Origin: Blautia parvula
GTDB lineage: Bacteria; Bacillota; Clostridia; Lachnospirales; Lachnospiraceae
Length of the DNA stretch: 64,000 nucleotides
NCBI RefSeq assembly: GCF_020215665.1
Contig: NZ_CP084061.1
Location: 6,174,501-6,238,500, forward strand
Direction: 5' to 3'
In this document: positions 9,089 to 19,677 of the stretch, in pieces
Numbering within the stretch: the stretch's first letter is position 1
Layout of the letters: each line of letters starts with the position of its first letter
Translations under genes and position numbers: made by a program
Notes under the pieces: generated by a model
The model's database searches: none
The model's input: only the letters and a program-made list of their open reading frames with translations
Told to the model about the DNA's origin: nothing

Positions 9089-12000
9089 ATGAAAAAGAAT
9101 CAATACGCACTCTCAGGATTGTCTTTAGCCCTGACAGCAGCCATGACTCTTGGAACCTGTCTGCCGTATCTCGGCCCAATAGAGATAAAGGCAGCAGCCC
9201 GGGAATTCATCGCAGAGAAGACAGATAAGGGATATCATCTCCGCAATGAATATTTTGATGTAGAGACCGGCAGGTACGGGGAAATTACATCCTTGAAAAT
9301 TGTCGGAGACGAATATGATACCAACTATGTCATGAACGTCAATGACAATCCAAAACAGGACACGCCTGCCCATGAATGGATGGGTGACCTGATGTTCAAG
9401 ACAAAGAAGAGCGGGGAGGAGAACTGGACAGAAGCGCTGACAAATTCCTCTGATGCGGGAAGAAGCGTGGAGTTAAAGGACAATAAGATTGTTGTAACCT
9501 ACGACAACACGAAAACGGAAGGGGAGAGAGCCATCAGGGATTTCAGGCTGGTGGAGACCTATTCCCTGGCGGATGACCAGCTTCGCTGGGAAATCACCGT
9601 AGAAAATACCACGGACTCAGATCTTATTTTCGGTGACTTTGGTGTGCCTCTGGCATTCCATGAAATATGGGTAAACCAGGGAGAGGCATACGAAACCTGC
9701 ACTGTGGACCACAGCTTTGTGGGAAAAGACTCTTCCTATGTGTATGCCACAAGACCAAGCGGTGAGGGGCATTTTCTGCTCATGACTCCGGATACGGAGA
9801 CAGGTGCAGGATTTGAATACCAGGACCACTGGCAGGTGGGACAGAGAAGAGCAGAAGAAAAAGAGTGGTGTATGGATCAGGCTGACTGGGCAAATGGTCT
9901 GAATGTATTTTATATTCACGCAGATGCTGTCAGTGCAGATGAGAAATCAGGCAATAAGGGCTATATGGACAGTACCAGTATGACGCTTGAAGCCGGAAAA
10001 AGCAAAACCTACGCGTTTGAATTCACAGGTGTGGCGGATGAAAAAGAGATGAAAGATACCCTGTATGAAGAGGGCATCATGGATGCAGTGGCAGTCCCGG
10101 GCATGACATTCGCCAGGGATATGCCGGCAAAAATGTATCTGCATACAAAGGTTCCGTCAGAGGATATATCCTTTGAATTCCGCTGTCCTCATACCAATAA
10201 CCTTCACCGGGGCACCAATACGGTATCCAATAACCTGCCCTGCGAAAAGACAGAGGATAACACCTATGCAGAGTTTACAGAGACAAAAGTGATTGACGGT
10301 GAGCAGTACCATATTTATAATATCGCTTTCGGAGATTTGGGACAGAATGATATCATTGTGAACTATAGACAGAACGGGAAAGAGAAGACAACCATGCTGC
10401 AGTTCTATATGATGGATGATTTACAGTCCGCTCTGAATCTGCACTCGGATTTTCTGCTGAAAACACAGTGGGATGCGCCGGGAGCTATCCAGGATAAAGT
10501 ATTTGATGACTGGATGATGGACAGCAAGTCAAAACGCGGTTCCTTTGACGGATACTGGGGCTGGGGTGATGACTGGGGATATGTCCATGGAGAGTATCTG
10601 GCGGAAATGAATTCCTATAATCCTGTGGAAGAGCAGGTACAGGCCCTGGACGAATATCTGGATACAGCTATCTGGGAGAATCTGATGCAGGAACACCAGG
10701 AAGATTTCCTGATACACGATTTCCTGATGCCGGAACCGAACGGTACACCGACATACAGAGGATTCGCATACCCCCATATTTATAATACTTACTTTTCCAT
10801 GTATAAAATCGCAGAGCAGTACCCGGATCTGATCGAGTACAAAGAGGATGCGGACACCTATCTGCTCCGATGTTATCATATTATGGATGCCCTCTATAAC
10901 GAAGGAAGTGTAGGATACAACTGGAATACAGGACTTATGGGAGAGTCCACTACACCATCTATTATCCAGGCTCTTAAAGAGAGAGGATATGAGGAAGAGG
11001 CAGAAAACCTGGAATCTGTCATGGAGAAAAAATTTAATAACTTTGCCAATGACAAATATCCGTACATTTCAGAATACCCATATGACAATACCAGTGAGGA
11101 AGCTGTATATACCATGGCAAAAATGTTCGGAAACGAGGAGGTCATGGCAAAAGTAAACGAAAAGACAAGGGCCTGCCGCGGTGTACAGCCAATCTGGTAC
11201 CATTACGGAAATCCAACTACCATCTGCGGCGAAAACTGGTTCAACTTCCAGTATACAGCCTCCCTGGCAGGATACTGCATGGATGACTGGCTGCGCATGC
11301 AGGATAACGGCATGTCATCTGAGGAGGCAGGACTTGCACAGCGCATTAACTATGCAGGTAAATTGGCTAACTTTACAGTCATCAACTCCGGCCAGATTGA
11401 CGCGGATGCGGAAAATGTGGGCACGGTTGCCTGGACATATCAGGCAGAGATGGGAAATGATACGGCACTGGGAACCGGAGGCGGAAAACTCCACAATGGA
11501 TGGAGGCAGATGTCAGGAGAGGCAGATCTGGCCCTGTTTGGAGCAATTAGGATCGCTTCCTCTGATGTGGCAGAAGATCCGGTATTCGGACTTTTTGGAT
11601 ATGGCTGTGAAGTCTCTGACAATGGCAGCAGCTATGAGGTGACGCCTCTCGACGGCGTATACCACAGACTGAACCTGATCAATGAGCAGGTTTCCCTGGA
11701 ACTGTACAGAGATCAGTACAGCAGCGCAGTAGTTTCCAAAGACGGAAGCAGTATTTCTTTGGATATCGTAAATGTGACGGGACAGGAACATGAATCAAAT
11801 CTGGACATTACCGGTATTCCGGCAGGTACCTATCAGGTTTTTGTCAACGGTCAGACAGCCGGAAGCTTTGAAGCTCAGGATCAGACCACGACCGTGGCTC
11901 TGCCTATTCCGGAAGGTGACAGCGCCGGGATCAGGATTCAGCCAGGGGAGCTTCTGAATGATACAACACCTGTTGTGGATGCAGGGGAGGATACCCGGGT

Positions 12001-15000
12001 TACCATGGAGGAAGAAACGGTTCTCCACGGTATGGCAAGAGATGCCGCATGGCTGCACAGAACCCCTGATGTGACGTGGACAGCAGAGGAGGCGCCAGCC
12101 GGTGCAAAAGTCACTTTTGCAAACGATAAAGTGGTTTCCACAAAAGTGGAATTTGACAAAGCGGGGGAATACACCCTGAAACTTACAGCAGAAGGCAGAA
12201 GCAATACAGCCAGTGATACGGTTAAGATTACAGTGGAAGGCATACCGCAGCTTCCCGAAACCATCGCTTCTTATGATTTTGAGGAGGCAAATGTTGATAC
12301 AGAGAATAAAACTGTAAAAGATATCAGCGGTTCAGGTATCAATGCTGAACTGAAAGCAAATGTGGAATTTTCCGAAGGAAAAGACGGCAGAGGTGTTTCC
12401 ATGGATGGAGAGATCGGCGGATACGTGAAGCTGAAAAGCGGCCTTACAAAATATACCAAAGAGGCCACCATATCCATGGATATAAAACTGAACGGCAAAC
12501 AGACAAACGGGACGAGACTTTTCGAATTCGGCGATATGGATGATAATTTGTTCTACGCTGCCTGCGAAAGCGCCAACGAACTGTCGCTGAATATAACAAA
12601 CCAGAAGACAAAAGAGGTCATAACAGCAAAATCAGGTGTGCTCCTCAACCCGGATGCATGGCAGAATATTGAAGTCACCCTGAAAGACAACAGGGCAGTG
12701 CTGTATATCAACGGGGAAGCATACGCAGAGATAGAGGATGCGGAATTTGATTTCAGCCGATTGGGTACCACCCAGCGCAGCTTCCTGGGACGTTCTTATT
12801 CTGAAAGCACTCCATGGCTGAACGGTACCTATGATAACTTTAAAATGCTGTCAAAAGCCATGAGCGCAGAGGAAATCAAGGCGGCGTATGGATCCGATGA
12901 GGCAGTTACCGTGACAGAGGTTGTGGTATCACCAGTCATCACCTCTGTAGGCATAGCACCTGAAATGCCGAAAACAGCCAAGGTGGAGTATTCCAACGGT
13001 CTGTGCCAATATGAACAGGTAACATGGAATGAGATTGACAAATCTTCCTACGCAAAGAAAGGGGAATTTGAGGTTTCAGGAAGAATTGATGCCCTGGAAC
13101 TGGAAGTTTCCACAATGGTTCAGGTAGTGGAGGGAAAAGAACAGAATATCGCTCTGCTGGCCGTACCCACAGCTGTTTTTGATAATCCGGATGACCTGGG
13201 CGGTGTAGCAGGCTTAAACGATGGATTTGACCCTGTAAACTCCAATGACAAGTCACACGGTGTATGGCACAACTGGCAGGGAGACCAGAAAGGAGAAGCC
13301 TGGGTACAGTACACCTGGAACGCAGAGGTTACCATTACAGGCACGGATGCTTATTATTTTACAGACGGCAACTTTGCGCCGGCCTCCGTCAATTTCCAGT
13401 ATCTTGACCGTGAAGGTAACTGGAGAGATGTGGAGAACGGGGACGGTTTTGGTACAAAATTAAATCAGTATAATAAAACCGTCTTTTCACCTGTGACCAC
13501 CACAGCATTCCGCATGATCATGAACCCGAAGACACTGGGATGCGGTGTGATCGAATGGAAAGTATACGGTTACTCTGATGAATCCGCAGCAGATAAAAAA
13601 CTTCTGCAGGCAGCTCTGGATAAGGCCAAAGCCCTGAATCTCCATATTTTTGAGGAAGGTGCTGAGGAAATCCTGAATACAGCCATAGCGGAGGCGCAGG
13701 CTGTCTTTGACAATACAGAAGCATCCCAGGATGAGGTGGATGCGGCAGCAGCCAGACTGGAGAGAGTGATGATCACCCTTCCTGTAATGGATGCAAATCT
13801 GGCGTATAGTGCAACACCGTCAACCAGCTTTATATCCGACTGGGAAAAATTATCGGCGGTAAATGACGCAGTTGTACCTGAAAGTTCACAGGATCCGGAT
13901 CCGTCATTGTATGCAAGATACGGTACATGGGGCAATGAAAGTGAATATGAAACGGTTACTTACACATGGGATACAGATGTGACATTAAACGAAAGTGATA
14001 TTTATTTTTGGTATGACGGAAGCACCACCACAAACGGTGGTATTAATATTCCGGAATCCTATAAATATGAATATCTGGACAAGGAAGGAAATTGGAATGA
14101 GGTAACAGAACCGACCGCTTACCCAACAGAAATTGACGGTTTCAACACTACATCCTTTGAGCCTGTGACAACGAAAGCTTTCCGGGTGACCATGATAAAA
14201 CAGGATGAAGATAAAAATGATAAAAATGGTGTTGGCCTGATGGAATGGAAGGTATACGGCACCATAGCAAAAGCAGATAAGACGGCCCTCACAGAAGCTG
14301 TGGAGGAGGCTTCAGGCATTGAAACAGAGATTTATACACAGGAGACAAAAACAGCCTTTGAAAAGGCACTGGCAGATGCTAAGGCTGTCCTTGCCGATCC
14401 GGATGTAAGCAGTGAGGAAGTGAAGTTAGCCCTTTCCAGGCTGGTAAAAGCACAGAATAATCTGGAAGAAAAGGGCGGAGAGGGTATCCGTAATCTGGCC
14501 TTGGGAGCCAAGACGGACGGCCTGTGCAATTATGACGGATTGGACGGACGGCTCAGTGATCTGGGCGGCCTTGCAGCCCTCAATGACGGCGCAGTACCCG
14601 AAAATTCTGCAGACCAGAGCAGCCCTGTATGGCACAACTGGCATGACCGTTACGGCAGTGAAAACCAGGTTCTTAACGGATGGGTATCCTACACCTGGGA
14701 TGAACCGGTGGTTCTTGACAGCACCAACGTTTATTATTTCAGGAACGGAAGCGGAGATTTCCTTCCAAAAGCAGTACAGTTTGAGTATCTGGATGAGGAA
14801 GGCATTTGGAACGCGGTTACAGGTGCAGAGGGACTTGGCTGTGAAGCTGACCGATTCAATACCACTACATTTGACAGAATCACCACCACAGCGATTCGTA
14901 TGAACATGGAACCGGCCCTCAGGGAAGAGAATCAGGAAGATCCTTCCAGAGGAACCGGAGTCCTTGAATGGCAGGTAATGGGCATTTACGCAAAAGAACT

Positions 15001-16996
15001 GCCAAACAAAGATACGCTCAGGAAAGCTGTAGAGGCGGCAGAGGAGAAACAGGAGACAGATTATACAGAGGACTCCTGGAAAATATTCGACCGGGCGCTG
15101 AAAAATGCAAAAGAAGTTCTGAATGACATATATACGGATCAGGAGCAGGTTGACAATGCTCTTGACAGCCTTATGGAGGCCATGGAAAACCTTACAGAAG
15201 CCGGTACTGAATCAGGGGTCAGAAATATGGCGGCCTGTGCGGCGGCAGAGGGATTATGCAGCTATGACGGACAGGACGGCAGACCATACGATCTGGGCGG
15301 ACTTGCAGCTTTAAATGACGGCGCCGTACCCGAGAATTCTGCGGATACAGCAAACGGTGCATGGCACAACTGGTTAGACCGCTACGATGAGAACGGCAGC
15401 ATACAAGACGGCTGGGTATCCTATACCTGGGAGAAACCGGTGGTTCTGGAAGGCAGCAGTGTATACTTCTTCCAAAATGGAAACGGGGATTTCCTTCCTG
15501 CATCCGCACAGATTGAGTATCTCAGTGAGGAGGGTACATGGCTTCCTGTTTCTGAAAATCGTATGGGATGCGATGCGGATACATTTAACACGATAACATT
15601 TGACAAGATTACCACAACCTCCATCCGGATGATTATGAAACCGGCTCTGCGGGAGGGCAGTGAGGAAGACCCGTCAAGGGGAACCGGAGTCCTTGAATGG
15701 CAGGCAATGGGCCGGTACGCAGATGAAATCAAGGAAAACGCGGATAAAACACTGCTGAAGGAAGCACTGGCTGAGGCGGCAGGAAAACAGCAGGCAGATT
15801 TCACAGGAGCAAGCTGGGAAGCGTTCCGAAAAGCTTATGAAAAGGCAAAAGATATTTATGCCGATACAGATGCGGACCAGACACTTGTGAATGCTGTACT
15901 GGCAGAACTGAACGATGCCATATCAGGCCTGACCGAAAAAGCAGATCTGACAGAGCTTAACAGTATGATCGCCCGGGCTGAGAAGAAGACAGAGGATGCT
16001 TACACAGAGGAAACCTGGAATCTGTTTGCAGAGGCTCTGACAGCAGCGAAAGCTGCGGCGGAAAAAGAAGATATCACACAGGAGGAAGCCGACAGCGCAA
16101 GAGATGCCCTGCGGTCTGCTATGGAGAACCTGGAGAAAAAAGATGCAGATGTGGTAAATAAAGAAGCCTTGAAAGCAGCGATTGAGGAGGCAGAGAAAAA
16201 AGAGGAATCCAAATATACAAAAGAGAGCTGGGAAGGATTTGCCCGGGCCTGGAAGGCAGCAAAAGAAGTCTTTGAGAATGAGGCCGCCACTGCGGAGCAG
16301 GTGGAGGAGCAGACAGCTCTTCTGAATGCAGCCATGGCAGCCCTGGTATTAAGGGAAAAAGATCCGGAAGACCCGGAGCAGGAGGCAGACAAGGCAGCAC
16401 TTGCAAAGCTTGTGGAGAAGGCCAATGGTTTTACAAGAGCTGACTATACGGAAGATACATGGGCAGTCTTTGACCTGGCACTGGTAAACGCCCAGAAAGT
16501 TCTGGCTGACAAAGCAGCGGACCAGGAGACTGTGGACAAGGCAGGTAAAGAACTGCAGGCAGCAATGAATCAGCTTGTGAAGGTAAACAACGAAAGCAGC
16601 CTGGATCTGAGCCGCATCAAAGCCCTGATCCAAAAGGCGGAAAAGCTGGAAAAAGAAGATTACACAGCAGCAAGCTTTCAAACCTTCAGCCAGGCATTAA
16701 AGGAGGCAAAGGCAATCCTGGACGCTGACGGCGCGTCACAGAGTGATGTAGACAAAAAAGCGCAGGCACTTGAAAAAGCCATGAAGAATCTGAAGAAAAA
16801 ATCAGGTTCCGGACCCAAGGCGCCCGGAAACACTGGAGGAAAAGGCAGTTCAGGCAAAGGAAGCGGTTCCGGTTCCGGAAATGGTGCCAAAAGTGTGAAA
16901 ACAGGAGATGAAACACCAATCCTTCCGTTTGCAGGCGTTGCTGTGCTCTCCCTTGCAGGAATCGTGTGTCTTCTCAAGAGAAGACGGACAGAATAA
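9089..16996 (+). CDS. Giant wall-anchored multi-domain carbohydrate-active protein
   Basis: A 2635-residue secreted protein. A signal peptide (about 1-36) is followed by a ~900-residue N-terminal region, rich in aromatic and acidic residues (such as GYWGWGDDWG), that resembles the DUF5695 type of putative glycoside hydrolase. Then come a PKD/Ig-like domain (about 970-1055), a LamG/concanavalin-like domain (1057-1270) and a Big_4-like domain (1275-1345). Four related F5/8-type beta-sandwich modules follow (about 1352-1492, 1569-1722, 1801-1963, 2044-2207), three of them sharing a LGGLAALNDG / LGGVAGLNDG motif and VWHNW or AWHNW. Single FIVAR repeats separate these modules, and five more (2215-2590) precede a Gly/Ser-rich stretch and the sortase signal KTGDE near 2604, with a final KRRRTE. 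It is probably a large polysaccharide- or glycoprotein-degrading enzyme displayed on the cell wall. The catalytic activity is not established. Confidence 0.85.
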   Translation: MKKNQYALSGLSLALTAAMTLGTCLPYLGPIEIKAAAREFIAEKTDKGYHLRNEYFDVETGRYGEITSLKIVGDEYDTNYVMNVNDNPKQDTPAHEWMGDLMFKTKKSGEENWTEALTNSSDAGRSVELKDNKIVVTYDNTKTEGERAIRDFRLVETYSLADDQLRWEITVENTTDSDLIFGDFGVPLAFHEIWVNQGEAYETCTVDHSFVGKDSSYVYATRPSGEGHFLLMTPDTETGAGFEYQDHWQVGQRRAEEKEWCMDQADWANGLNVFYIHADAVSADEKSGNKGYMDSTSMTLEAGKSKTYAFEFTGVADEKEMKDTLYEEGIMDAVAVPGMTFARDMPAKMYLHTKVPSEDISFEFRCPHTNNLHRGTNTVSNNLPCEKTEDNTYAEFTETKVIDGEQYHIYNIAFGDLGQNDIIVNYRQNGKEKTTMLQFYMMDDLQSALNLHSDFLLKTQWDAPGAIQDKVFDDWMMDSKSKRGSFDGYWGWGDDWGYVHGEYLAEMNSYNPVEEQVQALDEYLDTAIWENLMQEHQEDFLIHDFLMPEPNGTPTYRGFAYPHIYNTYFSMYKIAEQYPDLIEYKEDADTYLLRCYHIMDALYNEGSVGYNWNTGLMGESTTPSIIQALKERGYEEEAENLESVMEKKFNNFANDKYPYISEYPYDNTSEEAVYTMAKMFGNEEVMAKVNEKTRACRGVQPIWYHYGNPTTICGENWFNFQYTASLAGYCMDDWLRMQDNGMSSEEAGLAQRINYAGKLANFTVINSGQIDADAENVGTVAWTYQAEMGNDTALGTGGGKLHNGWRQMSGEADLALFGAIRIASSDVAEDPVFGLFGYGCEVSDNGSSYEVTPLDGVYHRLNLINEQVSLELYRDQYSSAVVSKDGSSISLDIVNVTGQEHESNLDITGIPAGTYQVFVNGQTAGSFEAQDQTTTVALPIPEGDSAGIRIQPGELLNDTTPVVDAGEDTRVTMEEETVLHGMARDAAWLHRTPDVTWTAEEAPAGAKVTFANDKVVSTKVEFDKAGEYTLKLTAEGRSNTASDTVKITVEGIPQLPETIASYDFEEANVDTENKTVKDISGSGINAELKANVEFSEGKDGRGVSMDGEIGGYVKLKSGLTKYTKEATISMDIKLNGKQTNGTRLFEFGDMDDNLFYAACESANELSLNITNQKTKEVITAKSGVLLNPDAWQNIEVTLKDNRAVLYINGEAYAEIEDAEFDFSRLGTTQRSFLGRSYSESTPWLNGTYDNFKMLSKAMSAEEIKAAYGSDEAVTVTEVVVSPVITSVGIAPEMPKTAKVEYSNGLCQYEQVTWNEIDKSSYAKKGEFEVSGRIDALELEVSTMVQVVEGKEQNIALLAVPTAVFDNPDDLGGVAGLNDGFDPVNSNDKSHGVWHNWQGDQKGEAWVQYTWNAEVTITGTDAYYFTDGNFAPASVNFQYLDREGNWRDVENGDGFGTKLNQYNKTVFSPVTTTAFRMIMNPKTLGCGVIEWKVYGYSDESAADKKLLQAALDKAKALNLHIFEEGAEEILNTAIAEAQAVFDNTEASQDEVDAAAARLERVMITLPVMDANLAYSATPSTSFISDWEKLSAVNDAVVPESSQDPDPSLYARYGTWGNESEYETVTYTWDTDVTLNESDIYFWYDGSTTTNGGINIPESYKYEYLDKEGNWNEVTEPTAYPTEIDGFNTTSFEPVTTKAFRVTMIKQDEDKNDKNGVGLMEWKVYGTIAKADKTALTEAVEEASGIETEIYTQETKTAFEKALADAKAVLADPDVSSEEVKLALSRLVKAQNNLEEKGGEGIRNLALGAKTDGLCNYDGLDGRLSDLGGLAALNDGAVPENSADQSSPVWHNWHDRYGSENQVLNGWVSYTWDEPVVLDSTNVYYFRNGSGDFLPKAVQFEYLDEEGIWNAVTGAEGLGCEADRFNTTTFDRITTTAIRMNMEPALREENQEDPSRGTGVLEWQVMGIYAKELPNKDTLRKAVEAAEEKQETDYTEDSWKIFDRALKNAKEVLNDIYTDQEQVDNALDSLMEAMENLTEAGTESGVRNMAACAAAEGLCSYDGQDGRPYDLGGLAALNDGAVPENSADTANGAWHNWLDRYDENGSIQDGWVSYTWEKPVVLEGSSVYFFQNGNGDFLPASAQIEYLSEEGTWLPVSENRMGCDADTFNTITFDKITTTSIRMIMKPALREGSEEDPSRGTGVLEWQAMGRYADEIKENADKTLLKEALAEAAGKQQADFTGASWEAFRKAYEKAKDIYADTDADQTLVNAVLAELNDAISGLTEKADLTELNSMIARAEKKTEDAYTEETWNLFAEALTAAKAAAEKEDITQEEADSARDALRSAMENLEKKDADVVNKEALKAAIEEAEKKEESKYTKESWEGFARAWKAAKEVFENEAATAEQVEEQTALLNAAMAALVLREKDPEDPEQEADKAALAKLVEKANGFTRADYTEDTWAVFDLALVNAQKVLADKAADQETVDKAGKELQAAMNQLVKVNNESSLDLSRIKALIQKAEKLEKEDYTAASFQTFSQALKEAKAILDADGASQSDVDKKAQALEKAMKNLKKKSGSGPKAPGNTGGKGSSGKGSGSGSGNGAKSVKTGDETPILPFAGVAVLSLAGIVCLLKRRRTE

Positions 16997-17027
16997 GAAA
17001 TAACAAAATAAAATAAGAATTTTTTAC

Positions 17028-17065
17028 AGAGCATCTGCGGCGACTGAGCCGGCAGATGCTCTTTT
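17028..17065 (+). terminator. Rho-independent terminator of the giant surface gene
   Basis: GAGCATCTGC (17028-17037) pairs perfectly with GCAGATGCTC (17052-17061), followed by TTTT. Confidence 0.85.
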
Positions 17066-17133
17066 GCATTAACCTGCGCAAAACAGTAAAATATTGTTAT
17101 TAAGATAATTTTATTAGACTATTTGCTGAAATC

Positions 17134-17142
17134 TGTTATAAT
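17134..17142 (+). promoter_or_regulatory. Extended -10 promoter of the phospholipid operon
   Basis: TGTTATAAT is an extended -10 element 30 bases before the PAP2 start; no clear -35 is visible. AAGGAG at 17158-17163 is the ribosome site for the first gene. Confidence 0.55.
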
Positions 17143-17171
17143 ACCTTTTAGATGTATTAAGGAGACAGACT

Positions 17172-17885
17172 ATGCAGAACAAACAGAAAAAGAATGCATG
17201 GATTCCCTCATACGCAGTATTTCCGCTGCTTTCCTGTGTGACAGTGAACTGTATTGTGTATTTTGGGATTGCCAAGCTTGCCGGCGAATGGAAGCATTAT
17301 GACCTGACGCTGCCCTTTGACAGGGCGGTACCTCTGGTTCCCGGATTTGTATCCGTCTATCTGGGTTGCTATCTGTTCTGGATTATAAATTACATACTGA
17401 TCGCAAGGCAGGGCGAGGAACATTGTATCCGTTTTGCCACGGCAGACATGATGTCAAGGCTGGTCTGCTGTGTGTTTTTTTTATTGCTGCCAACAACGAA
17501 TGTCAGGCCTGCGCTTGAAGGGGAGGGCATCTGGGTGACTCTGCTGCAGGCTGTATATAACATGGATGCGCCGGTGAATCTCTTCCCCTCCATCCACTGC
17601 CTGGTAAGCTGGTTTTGTTTTATCGGCATTCGGGGAAGAAAATCGGTTCCGAAGGCGTACCGGGTATTTTCCTGCCTGTTTGCCCTGCTGGTATGTGTGT
17701 CCACGCAGGTGACAAAACAGCATTACATAGTGGATGTGTTCGGCGGGATCGCCATAGCGGAAATTACTTATTATATTGCATTCCATACGAATATTTACAG
17801 GCTGTCTAAAAAAGTATTTGACAGATTATATGAAATGTTTTTTAGCAGGAGAAAAAGTGCCTGCGGGAAAGAGAGTGAAGTTTGA
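17172..17885 (+). CDS. PAP2-superfamily membrane phosphatase/phosphotransferase
   Basis: A 237-residue integral membrane protein with about six hydrophobic segments. The PAP2 signature blocks are NLFPSIHC (residues about 135-142) and TKQHYIVDVFGG (about 179-190), giving the catalytic His and supporting Asp. The arrangement is more like the inositolphosphotransferase/PAP2 branch than soluble acid phosphatases. It is the first gene of a five-gene run. Its stop overlaps the next start by four bases (TTGA), so the two are translationally coupled. With PssA and Psd downstream, a role in lipid phosphate turnover or in transfer of a phospholipid headgroup is likely. The substrate is unknown. Confidence 0.8.
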   Translation: MQNKQKKNAWIPSYAVFPLLSCVTVNCIVYFGIAKLAGEWKHYDLTLPFDRAVPLVPGFVSVYLGCYLFWIINYILIARQGEEHCIRFATADMMSRLVCCVFFLLLPTTNVRPALEGEGIWVTLLQAVYNMDAPVNLFPSIHCLVSWFCFIGIRGRKSVPKAYRVFSCLFALLVCVSTQVTKQHYIVDVFGGIAIAEITYYIAFHTNIYRLSKKVFDRLYEMFFSRRKSACGKESEV

Positions 17886-18919
17886 CAAGTAAAAAGAAAA
17901 AAATAGGAAACGGACTGTTTCTTGCAGCGGTTTTCATTTTGACCATATACAGTGTTTTCCACGGGGAGGATCTCCATGCTGTGCTGAAGGCCATCGTCAG
18001 GGTGAACCCCTGGTATCTTCTTCCGGCGGTGCTGGGCGTGATCATTTTTATCTGGGGAGAATCCATCATTATCCATTACATGCTGGGAACACTGAGTATC
18101 AGGACAAAGAAAAGGACCTGCTTCCAGTATTCCTGTATCGGGTTCTTTTTTAGCTGTATCACGCCGTCCGCAAGCGGCGGGCAGCCTATGCAGATTTATT
18201 ATATGAGGAAAAACAAGATTCCCGTTCCGGTGGCTACACTGGTGCTTATGATCGTTACCATCACGTACAAATCGGTGCTGGTGTTTATCGGCCTTTTTGT
18301 TGCATTTTTCCAGAGAGGGTTTGTACATAAATATCTGGAAGGAATTCTTCCGGTCTTTTATCTGGGAGTGGCTTTAAATGTATTCTGCTGCATTGCCATG
18401 TCTGTCCTGGTGCTGTGTCCCTCACTGGCAAAGTTCATTATGATGAAGGGACTTGCGATTCTGGAACATGTGCGGATTTTCAGGAAAAAAGAGGAGAGGA
18501 CCAGGAAACTGGAAGAGTCCATGAATCACTATACGGTTACTTCGGATTATCTGAAAGGACATGGGAAAGTGATCGTAAATGTGCTGCTGATCACATTTCT
18601 GCAGAGATTTGCCCTGTTTTTTGTGACATGGTTTGTTTACCGGGCCTTCGGTCTGCACGGGGCAAGTGTCTATGATGTGGTCATGCTTCAGGCGGTAGTG
18701 TCTGTGTCTGTGGATATGCTGCCTCTGCCGGGAGGAATGGGAATCAGTGAGAATCTGTTTCTGATCATATTCAAGACGATTTTTGTGGGCAGCCTGCTGC
18801 TGCCCGGCATGGTTTTAAGCAGAGGAATCGCTTTTTACGTGCAGCTGCTTTTCAGCGCGGGTATGACTGCAGTTGCGCATTTTACAATAGGACGTAAAGT
18901 CCAGGACAGTGCCGCGTAG
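17882..18919 (+). CDS. Flippase-like integral membrane protein (LPG-synthase TM domain / UPF0104 type)
   Basis: A 345-residue protein with about eight membrane segments, matching the lysylphosphatidylglycerol-synthetase transmembrane family without the aminoacyl-transfer domain. Family-like features are SASGGQPMQIYYM (residues about 97-109) and LPLPGGMGISENLF (about 280-293). It starts at TTG 17882, inside the end of the PAP2 gene, and has no better ATG nearby. Proteins of this type are thought to move lipids across the membrane, but few have been tested. Its place between a PAP2 phosphatase and phosphatidylserine synthase supports a role in moving phospholipids or lipid-linked intermediates. 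Confidence 0.78.
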   Translation: MTSKKKKIGNGLFLAAVFILTIYSVFHGEDLHAVLKAIVRVNPWYLLPAVLGVIIFIWGESIIIHYMLGTLSIRTKKRTCFQYSCIGFFFSCITPSASGGQPMQIYYMRKNKIPVPVATLVLMIVTITYKSVLVFIGLFVAFFQRGFVHKYLEGILPVFYLGVALNVFCCIAMSVLVLCPSLAKFIMMKGLAILEHVRIFRKKEERTRKLEESMNHYTVTSDYLKGHGKVIVNVLLITFLQRFALFFVTWFVYRAFGLHGASVYDVVMLQAVVSVSVDMLPLPGGMGISENLFLIIFKTIFVGSLLLPGMVLSRGIAFYVQLLFSAGMTAVAHFTIGRKVQDSAA

Positions 18920-18980
18920 GGTTTTGAGAACCGGCGCCTTATGTACCGGGAAGGATAAAGAAAAGAGGGACAGAAAAAAG

Positions 18981-19658
18981 ATGATAGGATTTTATAATTA
19001 TTCAGTGATATTGACTTATATAAGCCTGATTTCTTCCGTATTCGGAATGTCGCAGGCAATACACGGCAGATTTAAGGTGGCAGTGTTCTGCCTGGCTTTG
19101 TCAGGACTGTGTGATATGTTTGACGGAAAAATCGCCCGTTCCATGAAAAACAGGACAGAGGATGAGAAATCATTTGGCATCCAGATCGATTCCCTGTGTG
19201 ACGTGGTCTGTTTCGGTATATTTCCGGCTATGATATGTTACCTTTTAGGCGTGAGGGGGCCTGTGGGGCTGGTAATCATAGCGCTGTACTGTGTCAACTC
19301 TGTCATACGGCTCGCTTACTTTAACGTGATGGAAATGAAAGGCGCACTGGTCAGCGAGGAGGGGGAGAAATACTACAAGGGCCTTCCCATCACCTCCATG
19401 GCTGTGGTGCTTCCACTGGTGTTCATGATACAGTTTTTTGTGCCGGATTTTGTATTCATCATATGCCTGCACCTGGCGCTTCTGGTGGTAGGGACACTGT
19501 TCGTGGTGAATTTCCGGTTTAGAAAGCCAAAGAACTCCACGCTGGCAGTTCTGGTGGCAGTGGTGGCTGTGGCTCTCTGCATTATGATTCTCAGGACCAG
19601 ATACCGCATAGAATTCAGACACGGCTGGCCGTGGCTTCCCTGGCTGCGAAAGCTGTAA
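18981..19658 (+). CDS. pssA: CDP-diacylglycerol--serine O-phosphatidyltransferase
   Basis: A 225-residue membrane enzyme that joins CDP-diacylglycerol and L-serine to make phosphatidylserine and CMP. The CDP-alcohol phosphotransferase motif is intact: DGKIAR at about residues 47-52, then G and the two Asp of GIQIDSLCD, giving D-G-x2-A-R-x12-G-x3-D-x3-D with a spacer slightly longer than usual. Several membrane helices follow. The start at 18981 has an A/G-rich ribosome region upstream (AGAGGGACAG); the longer frame from 18909 overlaps the preceding gene and adds unrelated residues. The next gene is psd, so the pair makes phosphatidylethanolamine. Confidence 0.93.
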   Translation: MIGFYNYSVILTYISLISSVFGMSQAIHGRFKVAVFCLALSGLCDMFDGKIARSMKNRTEDEKSFGIQIDSLCDVVCFGIFPAMICYLLGVRGPVGLVIIALYCVNSVIRLAYFNVMEMKGALVSEEGEKYYKGLPITSMAVVLPLVFMIQFFVPDFVFIICLHLALLVVGTLFVVNFRFRKPKNSTLAVLVAVVAVALCIMILRTRYRIEFRHGWPWLPWLRKL

Positions 19659-19677
19659 GATACAGGAGGATAACGGG

